Shown in pieces: positions 47,391 to 58,572 of a DNA stretch of 64,000 bases. Both the position numbers and the translations under genes were made by a program. Origin of the DNA: Toxotes chatareus (taxonomy: Eukaryota > Chordata > Actinopteri > Toxotidae). The notes under the pieces are model-generated. The model saw only the letters and a program-made list of their open reading frames with translations. It was not told the origin of the DNA and did no database searches. The DNA lies in NCBI GenBank assembly GCA_016801885.1, contig CM028889.1:26232001-26296000 (forward strand). The letters run 5' to 3'. How positions within the stretch are numbered: position 1 is the stretch's first letter; each line of letters begins with the position of its first letter.

Positions 47391-48029
47391 ATGACCCACA
47401 TGCCCACTGGGATCTCTCCCAGTATGACCACTGTCCAGTCTGACTATGGCACAGGGGAAGAGGAGGGGGGAGGAGGGACCAAAGAGGGCACTTCCTTGTT
47501 TCTTACAGTAGTCACATATCCTCTATAAGGCAATAAATAATCATCTTATGCCCTCAGAGTGTCTGAAATGTCAGTCTTATTAACTGAAGTCCCAAAAAGC
47601 ATGATTTCCCACAGACTCTTTCCCTCACCGCTGTGCACACACACACACAATTAATTCATGGAGGTGAATTCTCTTGGAGTGGCTCTCTTTCTCACAGCCC
47701 GCTGAGCTGGGTGCACGTGGTCACCTCCAGCAGAACCACTCTGCTGCTGGCAAAAAACAAAACAAAAACAGTTCACTGAACAACCTTCATGGGAAGGGTG
47801 TGGGTGAAGAGCTTTGACTGTGCTAGTGAAAGGAGTTAACCTTGACTGGTGTCATGGTACAGGGGTGCTACAGAGATCCAGGATCAGACTGTGGGTGGTC
47901 TGACACGCTGCTGGCTTTCAAGCTTTACACAACAACAAAGAGCTAGTCCGGATGAAGACACCGAGGCCTTGAGTGATGTACCTCTACAGGACACACAACA
48001 GATTCTTAGATAGGAAATGTTTCACTTCT

Positions 48030-48140
48030 GCTTAAAGGAGAAGCTTTAGCTTCATATTTAGCGTAGACTCATAAGAATGAACTTTCTCATCTAACTCTGG
48101 GAAAGAAAATGCATAAGGACATTTGCCAAAATTTAAAAAT
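48030..48140 (-). repeat. Fold-back fish element, fragment
   Basis: Contains AGCTTTAGCTTCATATTTAG and CTTTCTCATCTAACTCTGGG, which read as the inverse outer arm of the fold-back family. Confidence 0.5.
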
Positions 48141-48984
48141 AATCCTTTTCAATGAGCGAGTATCTATATTTACTTTTTATTTTCTTTTTTACTTCTGTGG
48201 TACTCCACACAAAAACACAACCTCAGAAAATGCAAATGCATAAATCAATCACACAATGAAAAAGAGGCAGAGTCAAAATCATAAAAGTACATGAACTGAG
48301 ATCATCTTACTCTTTCTAAAACTAGAGACAGTCCTCTGCAAAGCCAGATTTGAGGAATTTCTCATGCTTGCCTGACATTAGTCACCGGTCTCCCTTGGGC
48401 ACATTCTGCAGCAGCATTACAGAATTACCATATCATGCGCTCTTTCTGTTGCAAGAAATCCTACAGCGGCTTCTGTGGCGCCGATAACTGCAGGCCAATG
48501 TAGGACAAACATTAACGTGTGTTGGACAGAGCTGCATAAATGGGATGTATTATTCATTCTCGCATGGCCAGCCTTAATGTTTCCTGAAAGCCTGTGCAGG
48601 AGCGATGCAACCTGACATCTGCAAGTGCACTTGGTAAATGTGCTGCAGTCACTTCACATTACTCTGTGTTTGAGTCAGTCAGATCGCTACCTCTGCTTTG
48701 ACTTGTGTGGTAATGTGAAAGCTTTGGGTTTGATAAGAACACTGATATTTGAGTGAAAGGTTAATTAATGAAGACGCCAAGTCATCCAGGGTCTTTACCC
48801 CAGTATATTATATATGTGTAGAATTTAAGACAAGCAGCTGCTCTTCTCCTACGGGAAGCAGGTCAGTGCAGTCATCCAGTACATCTGTTAATGCTGGATT
48901 ATGAATGAGCAGCATATAATACTGTAAACTCATCGCATCAGTACTGTCAGGTGAAAACCTCCTAACTCCAAAAAAGAAAAAAAA

Positions 48985-49110
48985 ATAATAGTATCGATAA
49001 GCAGTCTATATTAATTGTCAGTGCAGTTTTTTAGAGCTGAGAAAATTAACTGTCAACAAATTTGATCATTAACAGTAAAACTTGGTTGGTTTGGTTTCAG
49101 CATCTCAAAT
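48985..49110 (-). repeat. Fragment of a dispersed fish repeat
   Basis: Has ATCGATAAGCAGTCTATATT, GAGCTGAGAAAATTAACTGT and CAACAAATTTGATCATTAAC, in the style of the repeat at 20838-21065. Weak match. Confidence 0.35.
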
Positions 49111-49541
49111 ATAAGTTTTTTTTTTATCTTCAGTGACAGTAAACTGAATATCTTTGGGCTTTGGATTGTTGTTCAGACAAAACCTAAATAAGTCAGCTGG
49201 GACTCTAGGAAATTGTTGTGTCCATTTATCACATTGTATAGACCAGATGACTGACTGGTGAACTGAAAAAAAAAAAAACAGCTGGTAGATTATTTGATAG
49301 TGAAGGTAAGGTACAGATGCTTTATACTCCCAGAGAAGCTGCAATTGTTGTGTGTTGTAAACAATTTATTCAGTGTTTATATCTGCGTATTAATTCTAAA
49401 TAAACGGGGGAGTTAACAGTGTCAGCAACAAGACAAAGAATAAGATTAACTGTTCAAATAAATTAAACTAAAGCTTTTCACTTTGCACTGCATGTTGACA
49501 TGAACACAAAGCTGCAACAGAAGATGGTCTCATGAACTCAC

Positions 49542-49633
49542 TCTGCCAACAGCCAGATGCTGTGAATGCTGCCATCGACTTCTTTATCCACCAGAGCTTC
49601 AATGTCTTTGATGGCCTGATTCAGAGTGCCAGG
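49542..49633 (-). CDS. tprg1: tprg1 coding exon 2
   Basis: 92 bp, residues 73-103. Reads PGTLNQAIKDIEALVDKEVD, then GSIHSIWLLAE. Human TPRG1 has PGAIETAMEDL and IQGFWLLTKIDHWNN here. The acceptor is CTCCTCAG before CCTGGC and the donor is GCAGA followed by GTGAGT. The final Glu codon is completed by the first base of exon 3. Confidence 0.94.
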
Positions 49634-51125
49634 CTGAGGAGACAGAAATGCACGGGTGTCACTTTCTAATTTTCCATTGTGACAATCACAATGTGTACAC
49701 ACAAAGCTTAAGGGGTAATCTTTGAGGCAGATGTGCAGCTGGGACTGGTACTCCAACAAAATGTCAACGTGTCTGTGTGTCAAACAGAATAACAATAAAC
49801 AAAAACATGAAGCCTCGGCATATGAAAACGACTGTAAATGAAGAAAGCTGAGTGTGCAGCTTCCATGTCTAAATCTGAGTAACTCAGGTATTTGAACACA
49901 GAAAGCTTCACTATATAATACACTACACATTCAAAGCACCACTGTTTTCCAGTGCTACCCATACACACACACACACACAGTCACTTCTTACAACATGCTA
50001 TTCTACTCTTGCACTTTATGTTTCATTATTTCAATGCCAAGTTGGAGAACTTAAAAAGATTAGGAGTTCATACTCAGGACTCCTGACAGTCCTAGTGTAA
50101 TCTGAGCCTGGTGCTGAGCCGGCCTGGCATCATGGGATGTGTGACTGACATCCCACTGCAATCCAATAAAACACGCCTGCAATAAACACAACCTTTCTGA
50201 CACTGATAACACAGTTTACTGTTGACACTGTGTCATAAAGGTGTTGATTCAATTTGAATTCAATTTGATATTTTTGAGGCTGTGCTGTTATTTTACTTGG
50301 CTGAATAACATGGTGATATATATATATATATAGACGCCTGTACATGAGGAAGAGGCCAAACAATAACAAGCAAACACAAAAAAAATCTGTACAGTATAGC
50401 ACAATTGACACTGGATTTCTGAGGCCAATGACAAACTCAGTGTAACCAAGACAACACCGAACAGCAAGTTTTTGTTATTTATTGGTTAATGTGTGCACAG
50501 ATACTGATTTATCTGATTATATCAGTTACTGGTAAAGTCATTGGTCTATACACAACCTCCTTTTACATTTAAGCATGTAGTAATTGCAGTTATATGATTA
50601 ATCTTTTGCATGCTGTTGGCTTTAACCTCTACCAATAAATCAGGTCTTATAAACTCCTCATAAGTCTTGAATGAATGTTTCAGGGCTGCTCTGTCGCTGT
50701 CACTGAGTTTCAGCTGTGGCCTGAGGAGCGGCTGCAGATACTGCAAATGCAAATTTACTCCAGTAAATGCTAAGCTAACAATTACGTTTAATATTGTACA
50801 TGGTTCCTTCCAAATAATACAAATAACAGAATATAGTAACTACAGCTGTCAACTAAATGTAAGCAGCCTCTGAACTGTGGTGAAGTATTAAAGTAACACA
50901 TCTAAAATATTAAAGTAATATTTAGCTACAGGACACTCACACCTGTACCTGAGGGCTGACACAGGTAGATGAACCTGGTTAATGCTGATTGTACAGGTGT
51001 TTCTCTTATTGTGTCCAACACCTGCACTGACTATACATAAAAAAATAAAAAATCGTTTTCAGAGTGATGTTGGATTTCTGCAGCATTTGAACGGTTCAAA
51101 CGGCACAAAGTGGAAAAGTCTTTAC
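49634..51125 (-). other. tprg1: tprg1 intron 1
   Basis: 1.5 kb. Contains an (AC)8 tract (49963-49979) and a (TA)8 tract (50316-50332); otherwise AT-rich with nothing recognised. Confidence 0.7.
50316..50332. repeat. (TA)8 microsatellite
   Basis: Eight TA units in tprg1 intron 1. Confidence 0.9.
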
Positions 51126-51500
51126 CCTTAACACGAAGAACCGTCTGACTCTGAACTGTTCCGGAGATGTCTCCACAGAGACGGCACCGAGCGGAGACCG
51201 GGTCGCTCCGCCCGCCGCTGTGCGCTCCTCAGAGGCCTCAGCGCCGGTGACAGGCTGACTGTCCCCCGGGCCGCCGGCGGAAGAGCTGAGCTGATGCTGC
51301 GGCTCCGCACTGGGAGCTGCCTCCCTCTCAGCCTCTGCCATGATGGAGCTTCCCAACACCTGCTGGAACAGATGAACACAGCACTGATGTGTAGTTATTA
51401 AGCGGCCGACGGCCCACAGAGGCCAGCGTCTGCGGGCTGAGCCCCCGGAGAGACGCTCTGAGATTCGTAACTTCCCCGGCGTCTAAACTTCACACGTTTT
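51125..51500. promoter_or_regulatory. tprg1: CpG island at the tprg1 start
   Basis: The densest CpG stretch in the window, covering the first coding exon and about 150 bp beyond. It includes GGGCCGCCGGCGG-type runs near 51268-51282 and CGGCCGAC near 51403. It marks the 5' end of tprg1. Confidence 0.8.
51126..51341 (-). CDS. tprg1: tprg1 coding exon 1 (start codon)
   Basis: 216 bp, residues 1-72. Begins MAEAEREAAPSAEPQ, then a low-complexity stretch rich in A, G, S and E, ending in RRFFVLR. The last segment precedes PGTLNQ in exon 2, as human YFATRPG and TPRG1L YFVFRPG do. The ATG at 51339-51341 was chosen: it has A at -3 and G at +4. The frame stays open six codons further upstream but only to a GTG at 51359, which is unlikely to be used. 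The first 65 or so residues are predicted disordered and are poorly conserved in the family. CpG-dense. Confidence 0.92.
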
Positions 51501-51572
51501 TGCATTTAAAGAGGAGCAAATGACTTTGGCACAACAGCTGAAACCAAGAGTCATAAAGAGGATTTACTTACC

Positions 51573-51900
51573 ACTAATTATCGACGTCGCAGCAGGAATT
51601 GAGGGTTAGGCAGAAATGCAGCGGCAACAGGTGCACGACTTCCTTGTTCCCTGTTCCTGGTTGGTTTCGGAGGGCGGCTCAAAGCGCGCTGCATCTCAGC
51701 CTTTTGTTCACCGTGATCAGATTGACAGTGAGACAGATTGAACCCCAGTTGCGCTCAGATGCAGCAGGGAAGCTGCTGGTGTGGGGCCGCTTTCAACCCG
51801 TGAGCGTGGATCAGATTTAAATGTTGTCAGGTTGGATAAAGGCTCCGACCCACCTGTCCGTGTCCTGGAGATCCGTTTAGTTAGTGGGTCTTAGCGACCC
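51573..51900 (-). promoter_or_regulatory. tprg1: Candidate tprg1 leader exon and promoter
   Basis: On the minus strand a near-perfect donor, TTAGTG followed by GTAAGT, ends a possible untranslated exon just right of 51572. A matching acceptor, CTGTTCCAGCAG, lies at about 51360-51371, giving an intron of about 200 bp before the coding exon. A GC box (GGGCGG, near 51673) lies further right. A start site upstream of this is inference; transcription from within the CpG island without this intron is the alternative. Confidence 0.4.
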
Positions 51901-54319
51901 CACAAAATTCACGGCCTGAATAACTGTGGAGGCCCTGGGCCAGAACGTTTCCCACTCCGCCCCCCCCAGTTTGAGCTTTCTGTGGGTCTGTTTGACGCAG
52001 TTTGGTTAAACCCAGCTTAAAATATGAATGTGAACAACATGAGAACCACATCAGCTGAAATAAAAGTCTTAAAAATCCGATTTTGGTATAGAGAGCCCCT
52101 ACTACACCTGGCCAGGTAATAATTTCCTACCCCTGGTTAGTTTTGGCCATCCAGTGTCTGCGTGTCTTTCTTTTGATACTAAACGGAGGATTTAAAAGAT
52201 GCCCTCAGACTAACTCTCCAACCAACTCTCCAACAGGTTTTATATTTACTTACTACATCTATAATTATAACATTGTAATATATAATATACAATAGTTTCA
52301 GTTAAAAAATGAAGGCACTTATTCAGACTTCTTATACTGCTTTTGATGTAAGAGGGAAAAATACCTCTGAACTTTCTTCACAAATTGGAAAAGCAAAAGA
52401 GGCTTAATGTGGACATGGATGGAATTTAGAGGATACAACGATGAAATCACACTGTTTAAATATATAAGAATTGTAAATTGCTCACGTGTATTTTTTTGTT
52501 ATGTTAAAGTATAGATTGTGGGGCACGGACCAATTTTTTTTATTGTTCAGAGGTAAAGCATGAATCCTGCAGATTAAATGAGTTTAGAATCAATCATCAT
52601 CAACAAGAGACAGAGAAATATTTACCAGTTAGGTTCCACATCATGCGTTCGAGCTTTGCTCTATAGTAAGGTTTAATCTGAGCAGGGTTGGATTTAACGC
52701 AGTCGCTGTTCAGTTCTGTTACAACTGCTGCCTAGATGAACCTTACAGATTTGTGCAACACACTATTTTTACTGTTTCTAAAAGGTTTAGCTTGCTTTGA
52801 ATTTCATCTCTCAAGCTTCTGTTCCTGTCTTGACATCTTTTCCTAAAATACCAGTGAATGGCATTCATGATTCAACTGGACAACAACACAATCAAGCAAT
52901 TGTGGGATGAACCAGATCGCTGAAAGCGAATAAGACTTTTTCCTCCCACAAATCCTTGAATAGCATCACCATTTAAACATCAGTCTGCGTGTGTGCTAAT
53001 GTTTTCTGACATAGCATACTGTAAAGCCACTCATTCCCAATCACAACTCTGTCAGGGAGCTCTTCCAGTGCCTTGTCAGAAGTTTAAAACCAATCCAGTT
53101 GTAATCTGTAGCAGTCAAAGAAATGTAGACGGATTTCTAAAGGCGTTCTTTCTGCACGGTTGCTTAGCTACTCCCACGGACTTCAGGCTGAGATTTTCTC
53201 TTTAGCACTGCGTGAATGGCCAGTAGCTTTCAGTCCAGATCTCATTTGGATTTTTTTTTTTTTTTTGGTCTGCAGTCAAGTAATTACTTCTAATCAATCC
53301 AGAGCCTCTTTGCTTCGGTGATGGGTTAATAATGAATTTTCCGTTTCTCCTTCTGCTCAAACAGAAGCATCAGTGCAAGAAGCTGTAATTTCTTCAAAAT
53401 CCCCATGAAATCCATAAATTGTTTTGTTGTGCTTCCTTCATTTGACTCTGTGATAACTGCAAACTAAAGACCAGAGCATAATTGAATCACAGACCTGGTG
53501 GTCGTTTGAAGGAAACATCTCAGCCTGACACTACCGTACTGGAGCACCACTCACGTTCAGTAAACCAGTGAACTTAAAAAACCCTTTGCCCCGTGATGCA
53601 TCACATCATTCGGAGAAGTGAGGATAAGAATAATCCATATTGTTGTATCTAGGCCAAGTAATCAACACTGCATAACTGGAAATGTTGACTGTTACCAAGC
53701 TGTAAGCGTTTCAATCGGTGCTGCTGTGTATCTCTGTAAGTTTAACCTTCAGTCTCCCCGTGCAGTTTTTTTGCTGCTCTCCAAAGACACACACGTTTAT
53801 CACAGATGGAATTTATCATGAATTAATAATAGGTTAAATAATACATGTCATGTTTCCAGTGGATGTAGTGTATTATAATGGCATGGTGAGCAGTGCAGCA
53901 TGTGTTCCCCTTGTAGATAAGTGCAGTTAATGTTCACCAGTAACTTCATATTATATCGCATTTCTATGCATCTTGCAAATGTATCTTTGTGTGTGCTTTC
54001 TGTGGCAGTGCATGATGTTATATACATACTGAACATGCAGCACTGCACATTCAAAATTAATGCTCAATAACTGAGGAGTTTAATAAAAAATCAGAACAGC
54101 CCCTTTTCATATAAGCCTCCAAATTCCCCAGTTGCCACTTTAATACAGTTTAAAACTGCTGCAATAAATAGTTAAATAATAACAGTATATCAAATGAGCA
54201 TGTGTAAGGTGAGAGTGGCACCAATGGTGACAAACCCCTGGAGAATTACAGAGAATTTTATTAATTTTGCCGTTTTATTCATTTCAATGACTCTCATGAT
54301 TTCCAGCTGCTGTTTTCTG

Positions 54320-54660
54320 AAAAAAAAAACAAAACAAAACAAAAAAACAAAAGAAAAAGAAAAAAAGAAAAAGGCCTAAAAATTCTCTCTACGCCTGCCC
54401 AGCACCAAACAGCTGACAGACCCAGTTAGCAACTAACTGGTCAACACAGCAAAACATTTAGCAGCACAAGATGGACCAAAAAAAAAGAAAAGAAACTCCA
54501 AATGAATGTTGATGTCACTCTGTATGTGCAGGATGCATAATACATAAACATAAAAATCAGGTAGATGTAACAGCCATTTTCAGTGTAAAGCAGAATGCTG
54601 CCGGGTACGCAAATACTTAAAAAAAAACACATGTTGCCTTTACCTGCTACACCATCATTT
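54320..54660 (-). repeat. GCTAA-rich dispersed fish repeat, copy 4, with A-rich edge
   Basis: Minus-strand copy: read on the minus strand it contains GCTGCTAAATGTTTTGCTGT, TTAGTTGCTAACTGGG and CAGCTGTTTGGTGCTGGGCA in the family order. Its left edge is a 53-bp A-rich tract (54320-54372), interrupted by single C and G. Confidence 0.6.
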
Positions 54661-56269
54661 TATGCTAATTAACTGAAAAAAACCCTGCTCTTATTCCAGC
54701 TGGTTTAAAGATTCCATGTTTTATTTAAATTGAACAAACTTGGCCTCACATAATCCACTGTAAAACCACAAACTGAGACAGAAAGTGAGTCTTTTCTAAA
54801 CTGTGTTGAGACAGAGGTTTTTCAGGAGGCGGATGTCAGAGAAATACTCTGTGTAAACTGGAAAATCCAATAAAGAAAATTAGTTTTTAAAAACAAAATA
54901 AAGAAAGAAAGTGTCAGTAAATGTTGCACACTTTGGAAACCAAAGTGAGTTTGGTGAATCTGGGCCAGAGAGTCCTCTGTGAGATGACATCAGTTGACTT
55001 TGCAGCTCAAACATACACACAAAAATGTCCAGGGGCATTCACCCTTCATCTTCAATGTTCTTGGTGGATGGAAGTAATTCAATTATGTCCCAGCACGTTT
55101 GTGTTTGTTTATCCATATCGCAGTGAAGCCTGATTTAACTCTCCTGAGATATCACACGGGATCAGCAGATGTTGCGTAGACCTCTGTGACCCCGTAAGTT
55201 CCACAGTCATGATCTGTGTGTGTGCAGTGGCTTGCTGAGGCGTAGCAACACTGGCAGCTTCTTTTTCCCCTGCTTAGCCCTTGAGTAATGCTCAGACCAG
55301 AGCGCGGGGGCTGGGCTATGAAGGTTCATTAACTCAGCTGAAGCCTGATGAGCTGGAAAACTCCTAACCTTCAATGTTTTAGCCCAGCAAAAGCTCCACA
55401 GTGGAGCATAATTTCACCCAGCACGGCAAACGGCTCGAGCCTATGCTGAGGCCTTCCTTCATGTTTGACCACTGACTAAGAGAAAAACACACTGAAAAAT
55501 GAATCTGCACTGACATCAGTGTATCCGTGTGAGTTCAGTGATTTGAATGTTATGCAAAACCTTATCAGGTCACAGGAGGAGAACATGGCACGTGACAGTA
55601 TGAAAAGAAAAGACTTCCTTTTACATCTCCGAAAAAAAGGAGTAAAAATAAATGGGAATTCTTGTAGTTTTCAATCTGGAGTTAACTTTCACTATTCAGC
55701 TGAACTAATCTTGATTCTCTCAGACAGTAAAATGCATCTGAGGACCACTGTATGTTGTCTGGAGTTGACAATGATGTTGCGTGGGAGAGCTGCACATACT
55801 GACCGCGAGCTGACTATTGTGTTTACCGCCCAGAGGCTCCGCTTCCAGATGACTGCAGACAACTGCTTCACTTGACCTTGGCTGTTATGACCATCAGGCC
55901 GAGACCTGACCCGTCAGGTACGGTTCACAGGGATGTTTTAGGTCAATGATGGAGAGTTTCAGGAGCGTCTGCTTGGTGCTTGGTGAGCCTGAAAGTGATA
56001 GCACACACATAAATCAGCGTGACATGGGCCTGTCATTTCTCCGAGATAAAAGGATCGAGGCCCTGACCCTCTCTGCTCCACATCTAAGACAAAGTTTCAC
56101 ATGAATGGCTTGTGGTTCATAAGCTCACTTGGTGGCGTGTAAAACTACAGTTTAGTGCAACAACATGCTTCAGAAACAGCAACTGGGAAAATAAAACAGA
56201 ATGTTAAACTTTTTTTATTTTTTAAATAATAGTCAAATAATAAATAATAATAATAGTTGGATATTTCGA

Positions 56270-56720
56270 GCAATATACTTATTCTTTTTCTTGCAAGAGT
56301 TAGATGAGAAGACTGAGGCTGCTCTCATGCCTGTTCATTATGTATGAAGCTAGCTTAGCCTAGCACTGACAGCACAGAGAGCCAGCTAGCCTGGCTTTGT
56401 CTGCAGTTTAAAAATACACCTCCCAGCTCCTCTAACTTACGCTGCAACAACCAAACGGAGATTACAAGACTCCAGGAAGTCACAGCCACCACCAGTGGTC
56501 AACACACAGTGACAGCTCGTAAGTTTGTGGAAAGACGGGGCAGTTAGCTGAGCTTAGCATAAAGACTGGAAGCACAGGGTCTGTGTTATTCTGGAGTTAA
56601 AAACACACGTACCAGCCCCTCTAAAGCTCACTAATTAATATACCGTGTCTCATTTGTTTAACCCATACACAAACAGACATGTGAAAGCAAGTTGTGGTTT
56701 AACAGGGAGTTACTTGATGC
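56270..56720. repeat. Fold-back fish element, copy 4
   Basis: Has AGAGTTAGATGAGAAGACTG, GAGCTTAGCATAAAGACTGG, CCAGCCCCTCTAAAGCTCAC and AGCAAGTTGTGGTTTAACAG, the ordered segments of one arm of the fold-back family. A second, shorter GCTAGCTTAGCCTAGC-type block lies at about 56345-56400. Confidence 0.65.
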
Positions 56721-58560
56721 AACAATTTTAATGTAATCAGACACCAGGCGCACATAATGTAATCACATAATGTAATTCAGACCATAATAATGAGCAGTCA
56801 GAGTTTTAATTCTGAGTCAGAGAAGACAACTAGGATATCTCCCACTTTAATGGCTGAACAGCCGCCACTGCTGGGATTACCATCCAAATAAAATCCAATG
56901 CTTTTAATATAATTACACTAAAACCACTGATTCAGCTTATCAAAAAAGTGCTTTACACTTTTTGTATCTGGTTGTAACAGGCCACAATACAGAAACAAAA
57001 GCATGTAATGTATCACCAGCAAAGCAAAGTGGGGAATTCCCCTGGGGCCTTAGACCACCAGGGGGCCCCTAAAGCCCCAGGCTTACACTGAGTCAACTGG
57101 CCCGAGGTAATTGGGTTAATTAGAAGTTGTCTGGAAATATTTACCTCTAAGTCACAGTATCAGCTGACATGTAAAGGTGCCCTGATGTGGCCTGGATTAA
57201 CAACTAATGTTATGGTGCTATTGCAAAGATGGTCCCTGGAAAAAAAACCTGCTCACAGCAGGCACATTCCAAAATGAATTCGTGTTTAACCAAATGAACA
57301 GACAGGAAAGGTGAAGCAGTGTATTGTTTCTGCAGGAGGACATTTATGCCTCGGGCCTCCATAGCAGGTTAACCAGGCTGATCCAGTCATGGGTAACACT
57401 GGTGCGTGGTTACAGACGGATATACGGTATTGTTCAGGAAGAGGATATATCTGCAAAACAATGAGATCCATAAGAGCATTTTAAATTTACATTTTATTTA
57501 AGAGTCCAGTTATGGTGCAAATATCACACAGGGCTGAGCTGTATCAGTGTGCTTCAACCAACCTGGTCCAGGGAGAGATAATCCAGCCACTGAGTGGCAG
57601 TGTTGTTCCAGTGATGATCCAACACTCGTACAGGACATGGAGCATATTCATGTTCTACATGTGTGATTACAACATATTTAACATGTATTAACTCACCAGC
57701 TGATTTCTGCCTATTGTCCAGTGAATACAATATGATTAATATACATGACATCATTCCACACCTGTGAATAAATGCTGTTATGCTAAGCATGTTTTCCTCT
57801 CTTTCTTCCTCCTCCTGCCTGATTCTGTTTCATCTTTCTCACATCACCTCTGACTGTACAACAGACAAAGCCTCCTGGCATGTGTCATTACCAATCCTCT
57901 GTCTCTGTGACATCCCGTGTCACCCTGGACACACTGACTGCTCCCACTTGGCCCATCCACGCAGCAGGAAGCACCGATCGGATATCGTATAATTCATCAG
58001 AAATTGTGATGTTTCTGACTCATCTGAGCAGCACTCTAGCCTTGAGCTCAGAGTGTGACTGGCACTGAAAAGTAGCCAGAAAATGATTGCTTTGATATGT
58101 GGTACTAACAGGAGGATGAAAGCCAGATTGGAGCTGATGAATTAAGGATGGCAAGTATCACATTTATTCTTAACTGCTGCCTTTGAGCAAGGCAGAATAT
58201 TTTCCAGCTTTGTCGGTGCCCATGCTCATTTGATATTACATAACCCCAATAAACTCTGTAAGAAACTTGTTTTCACACTTTCATTTCTACAAAACAAGCA
58301 TCAGCATCTTCTCTTTGCTTACCCGTCTCACAACAGAAATACGAAACTTCTACACAGATTCTGAGGTTTACTGGTGACTACATCATGGGAGTTTCACTCC
58401 AGATGAGTAATATTAGTTCCTGGAAACATATAACCTGTGTCACTGTGACTGGAAGGATGAAGGTATTAAGCTGCAGAGGGTGTACTCATGAAAACACACT
58501 GTAGCTCTGGTGCTACAACAACAGTGATTTCCGTTTTGGTAACAGTGGCTTTACAGTTCA

Positions 58561-58572
58561 CCCCCCCCCCCC
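58561..58572. repeat. C12 homopolymer
   Basis: Twelve consecutive C on the plus strand; also a place where assembly or sequencing length errors are likely. Confidence 0.9.

Larger units (their letters stand above)
47008..49541 (-). other. tprg1: tprg1 intron 2
   Basis: 2.5 kb. Contains a partial copy of the TIR element (47214-47390), a (CA)n tract (47635-47649), a fold-back fragment (48030-48140) and a dispersed-repeat fragment (48985-49110). Confidence 0.7.
35553..51341 (-). other. tprg1: tprg1 gene (complete coding region, five coding exons)
   Basis: Coding exons at 51126-51341, 49542-49633, 46831-47007, 37597-37750 and 35553-35747 join with consistent phases into 834 bp: 277 codons plus stop. 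Human TPRG1 is 275 residues by memory. The joined protein shows family hallmarks: WLL(A)EVDHWNNEKER, YDF, RWNP, YVGLMSF and the C terminus ARGNIGF. The C-terminal GNQNKLGY and the exon-4 REGEGVRI favour TPRG1 over the paralogue TPRG1L. TPRG proteins carry an HSac2-type domain; TPRG1 itself is poorly characterised, while TPRG1L (Mover) is presynaptic. Its place upstream of tp63 in the same orientation matches human 3q28. Confidence 0.96.

Noticed and set aside
51342..51359. Six-codon N-terminal extension of tprg1 starting at GTG
   Set aside because: The first codon is GTG, not ATG; the ATG at 51341 has a good context and gives a protein close to the family length.
55519..55875. 118-codon plus-strand frame upstream of tprg1
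   Set aside because: No recognised motif or flanking splice sites, and no start context to support it.
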